From contig MAAT01000042.1 in NCBI GenBank assembly GCA_002162815.1, forward strand, positions 1 through 64,000: a stretch of 64,000 bases of DNA. Reading direction: 5' to 3'. The position numbers and the translations under genes were made by a program. Of the stretch, positions 63,727-64,000 are shown piece after piece. The DNA comes from Gammaproteobacteria bacterium 53_120_T64 (lineage in GTDB: Bacteria > Pseudomonadota > Gammaproteobacteria > Pseudomonadales > Porticoccaceae). The notes below the pieces were generated by a model that did no database searches, was not told the origin of the DNA, and saw only the letters and a list, made by a program, of their open reading frames with translations. The first letter of the stretch is position 1; each line of letters begins with the position of its first letter.

Positions 63727-64000
63727 CGTCGACCTCCAGCCATACTTTGCACAGTTTCTATTGTCTGCCCCAGCACACCCGCTTCAACAATGGGGCTATC
63801 AATGCTCGACACGACTAAACCGGCGCCATCGAAGGGGGCTATTTGAGTTTGTTTATAAGACTGTTGAGCCGGCACAACCCGCTCGTCACGGCTGCCGAGT
63901 AAAGGCAACTCAAGACAGAACACGGTGGCGCCATCGGCCCGCGTATCGAGACGCATTTTGCCGCCGTGGCTGCGCACGGTCATCGCCACCACCGCTAAAC
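63723..64000 (-). CDS. fleS: Sensor histidine kinase FleS/FlrB, C-terminal end, cut by the right edge
   Basis: The frame is open from the window edge to a stop at 63723-63725. The visible 91 residues show the end of the kinase ATPase domain (LAVVAMTVRSHGG, the G2-box region, then ATVFCLELPLL) and a tail of about 50 residues. It overlaps the fleR start by 4 bp, which with fleR's identity gives the name. Confidence 0.82.
   Translation of the reverse strand, partial: LAVVAMTVRSHGGKMRLDTRADGATVFCLELPLLGSRDERVVPAQQSYKQTQIAPFDGAGLVVSSIDSPIVEAGVLGQTIETVQSMAGGRR

Noticed and set aside
1-64000. CRISPR array, transposase or rRNA genes
   Set aside because: No regularly spaced repeats, transposase-like proteins or rRNA sequence were seen on either strand.

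Overview
The window reads as a chromosomal segment of a free-living, polar-flagellated gammaproteobacterium. The housekeeping block hemA-prfA-prmC diverging from a TPR lipoprotein gene, lolB, ispE, tRNA-Gln, prs, rplY, pth, ychF and tRNA-Met follows the order I know from Pseudomonas relatives. The flagellar genes are of the Pseudomonas/Vibrio polar type (flhF, fleN, motC/motD, a fleS/fleR pair). Together with several acyl-CoA dehydrogenases and an acyl-CoA carboxylase this suggests a marine lipid-degrading lineage such as Cellvibrionales/Spongiibacteraceae; the taxonomic guess is inference.

Layout. 1-7.5 kb: an efflux system (HlyD-type adaptor plus a twin-ATPase ABC protein cut by the left edge), a DUF924 protein, a membrane protein divergent from an AraC regulator, an MsbA-like exporter and a small lipoprotein. 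7.7-12.4 kb: a catabolic cluster with a CrtC-like (DUF7064/7065) protein, an APH-type kinase and two dissimilar acyl-CoA dehydrogenases. 12.5-13.5 kb: a DUF5610 gene behind a near-consensus flagellar sigma-28 promoter, then a frameshifted remnant of a small secreted protein. 13.9-21 kb: FKBP isomerase, SDR, MAPEG protein, then an operon of acyl-CoA carboxylase (two subunits) and acyl-CoA dehydrogenase behind a palindrome resembling LiuR sites, closed by a strong terminator. 21.2-25.1 kb: a secreted metalloprotease with adhesion-type repeats and a REC-REC-GGDEF protein with an altered GGGEF motif. 25.1-36.6 kb: the housekeeping block and a DMT-family transporter.

37.1-40.1 kb is a small integrated element in tRNA-Met. 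A tyrosine recombinase and a winged-helix/Fic-like protein lie between the tRNA gene and an imperfect 46-bp copy of its 3' half. The Fic motif has Gln for the catalytic His, five TGGCGC boxes precede the gene, a 19-nt repeat occurs near both ends, and a short peptide that I think comes from an MmeI-like methyltransferase lies between the two genes. This is the most accessory-looking part of the window.

40.2-42.3 kb holds a glycine-zipper protein, a membrane-anchored AlbA_2 (Schlafen-like) protein and a DUF4124 protein. 42.4-64 kb is a flagellar locus in two convergent halves. On the plus strand are fliLMNOPQR-flhBA-flhF-fleN-fliA-motCD and a 61-codon gene; on the minus strand are fleS(partial)-fleR-fliEFGHIJ and fliK. 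Candidate sigma-54 promoters precede fliL and fliK. No che genes lie between fliA and motC, unlike in Pseudomonas. I found no CRISPR array, rRNA or intact insertion sequence.
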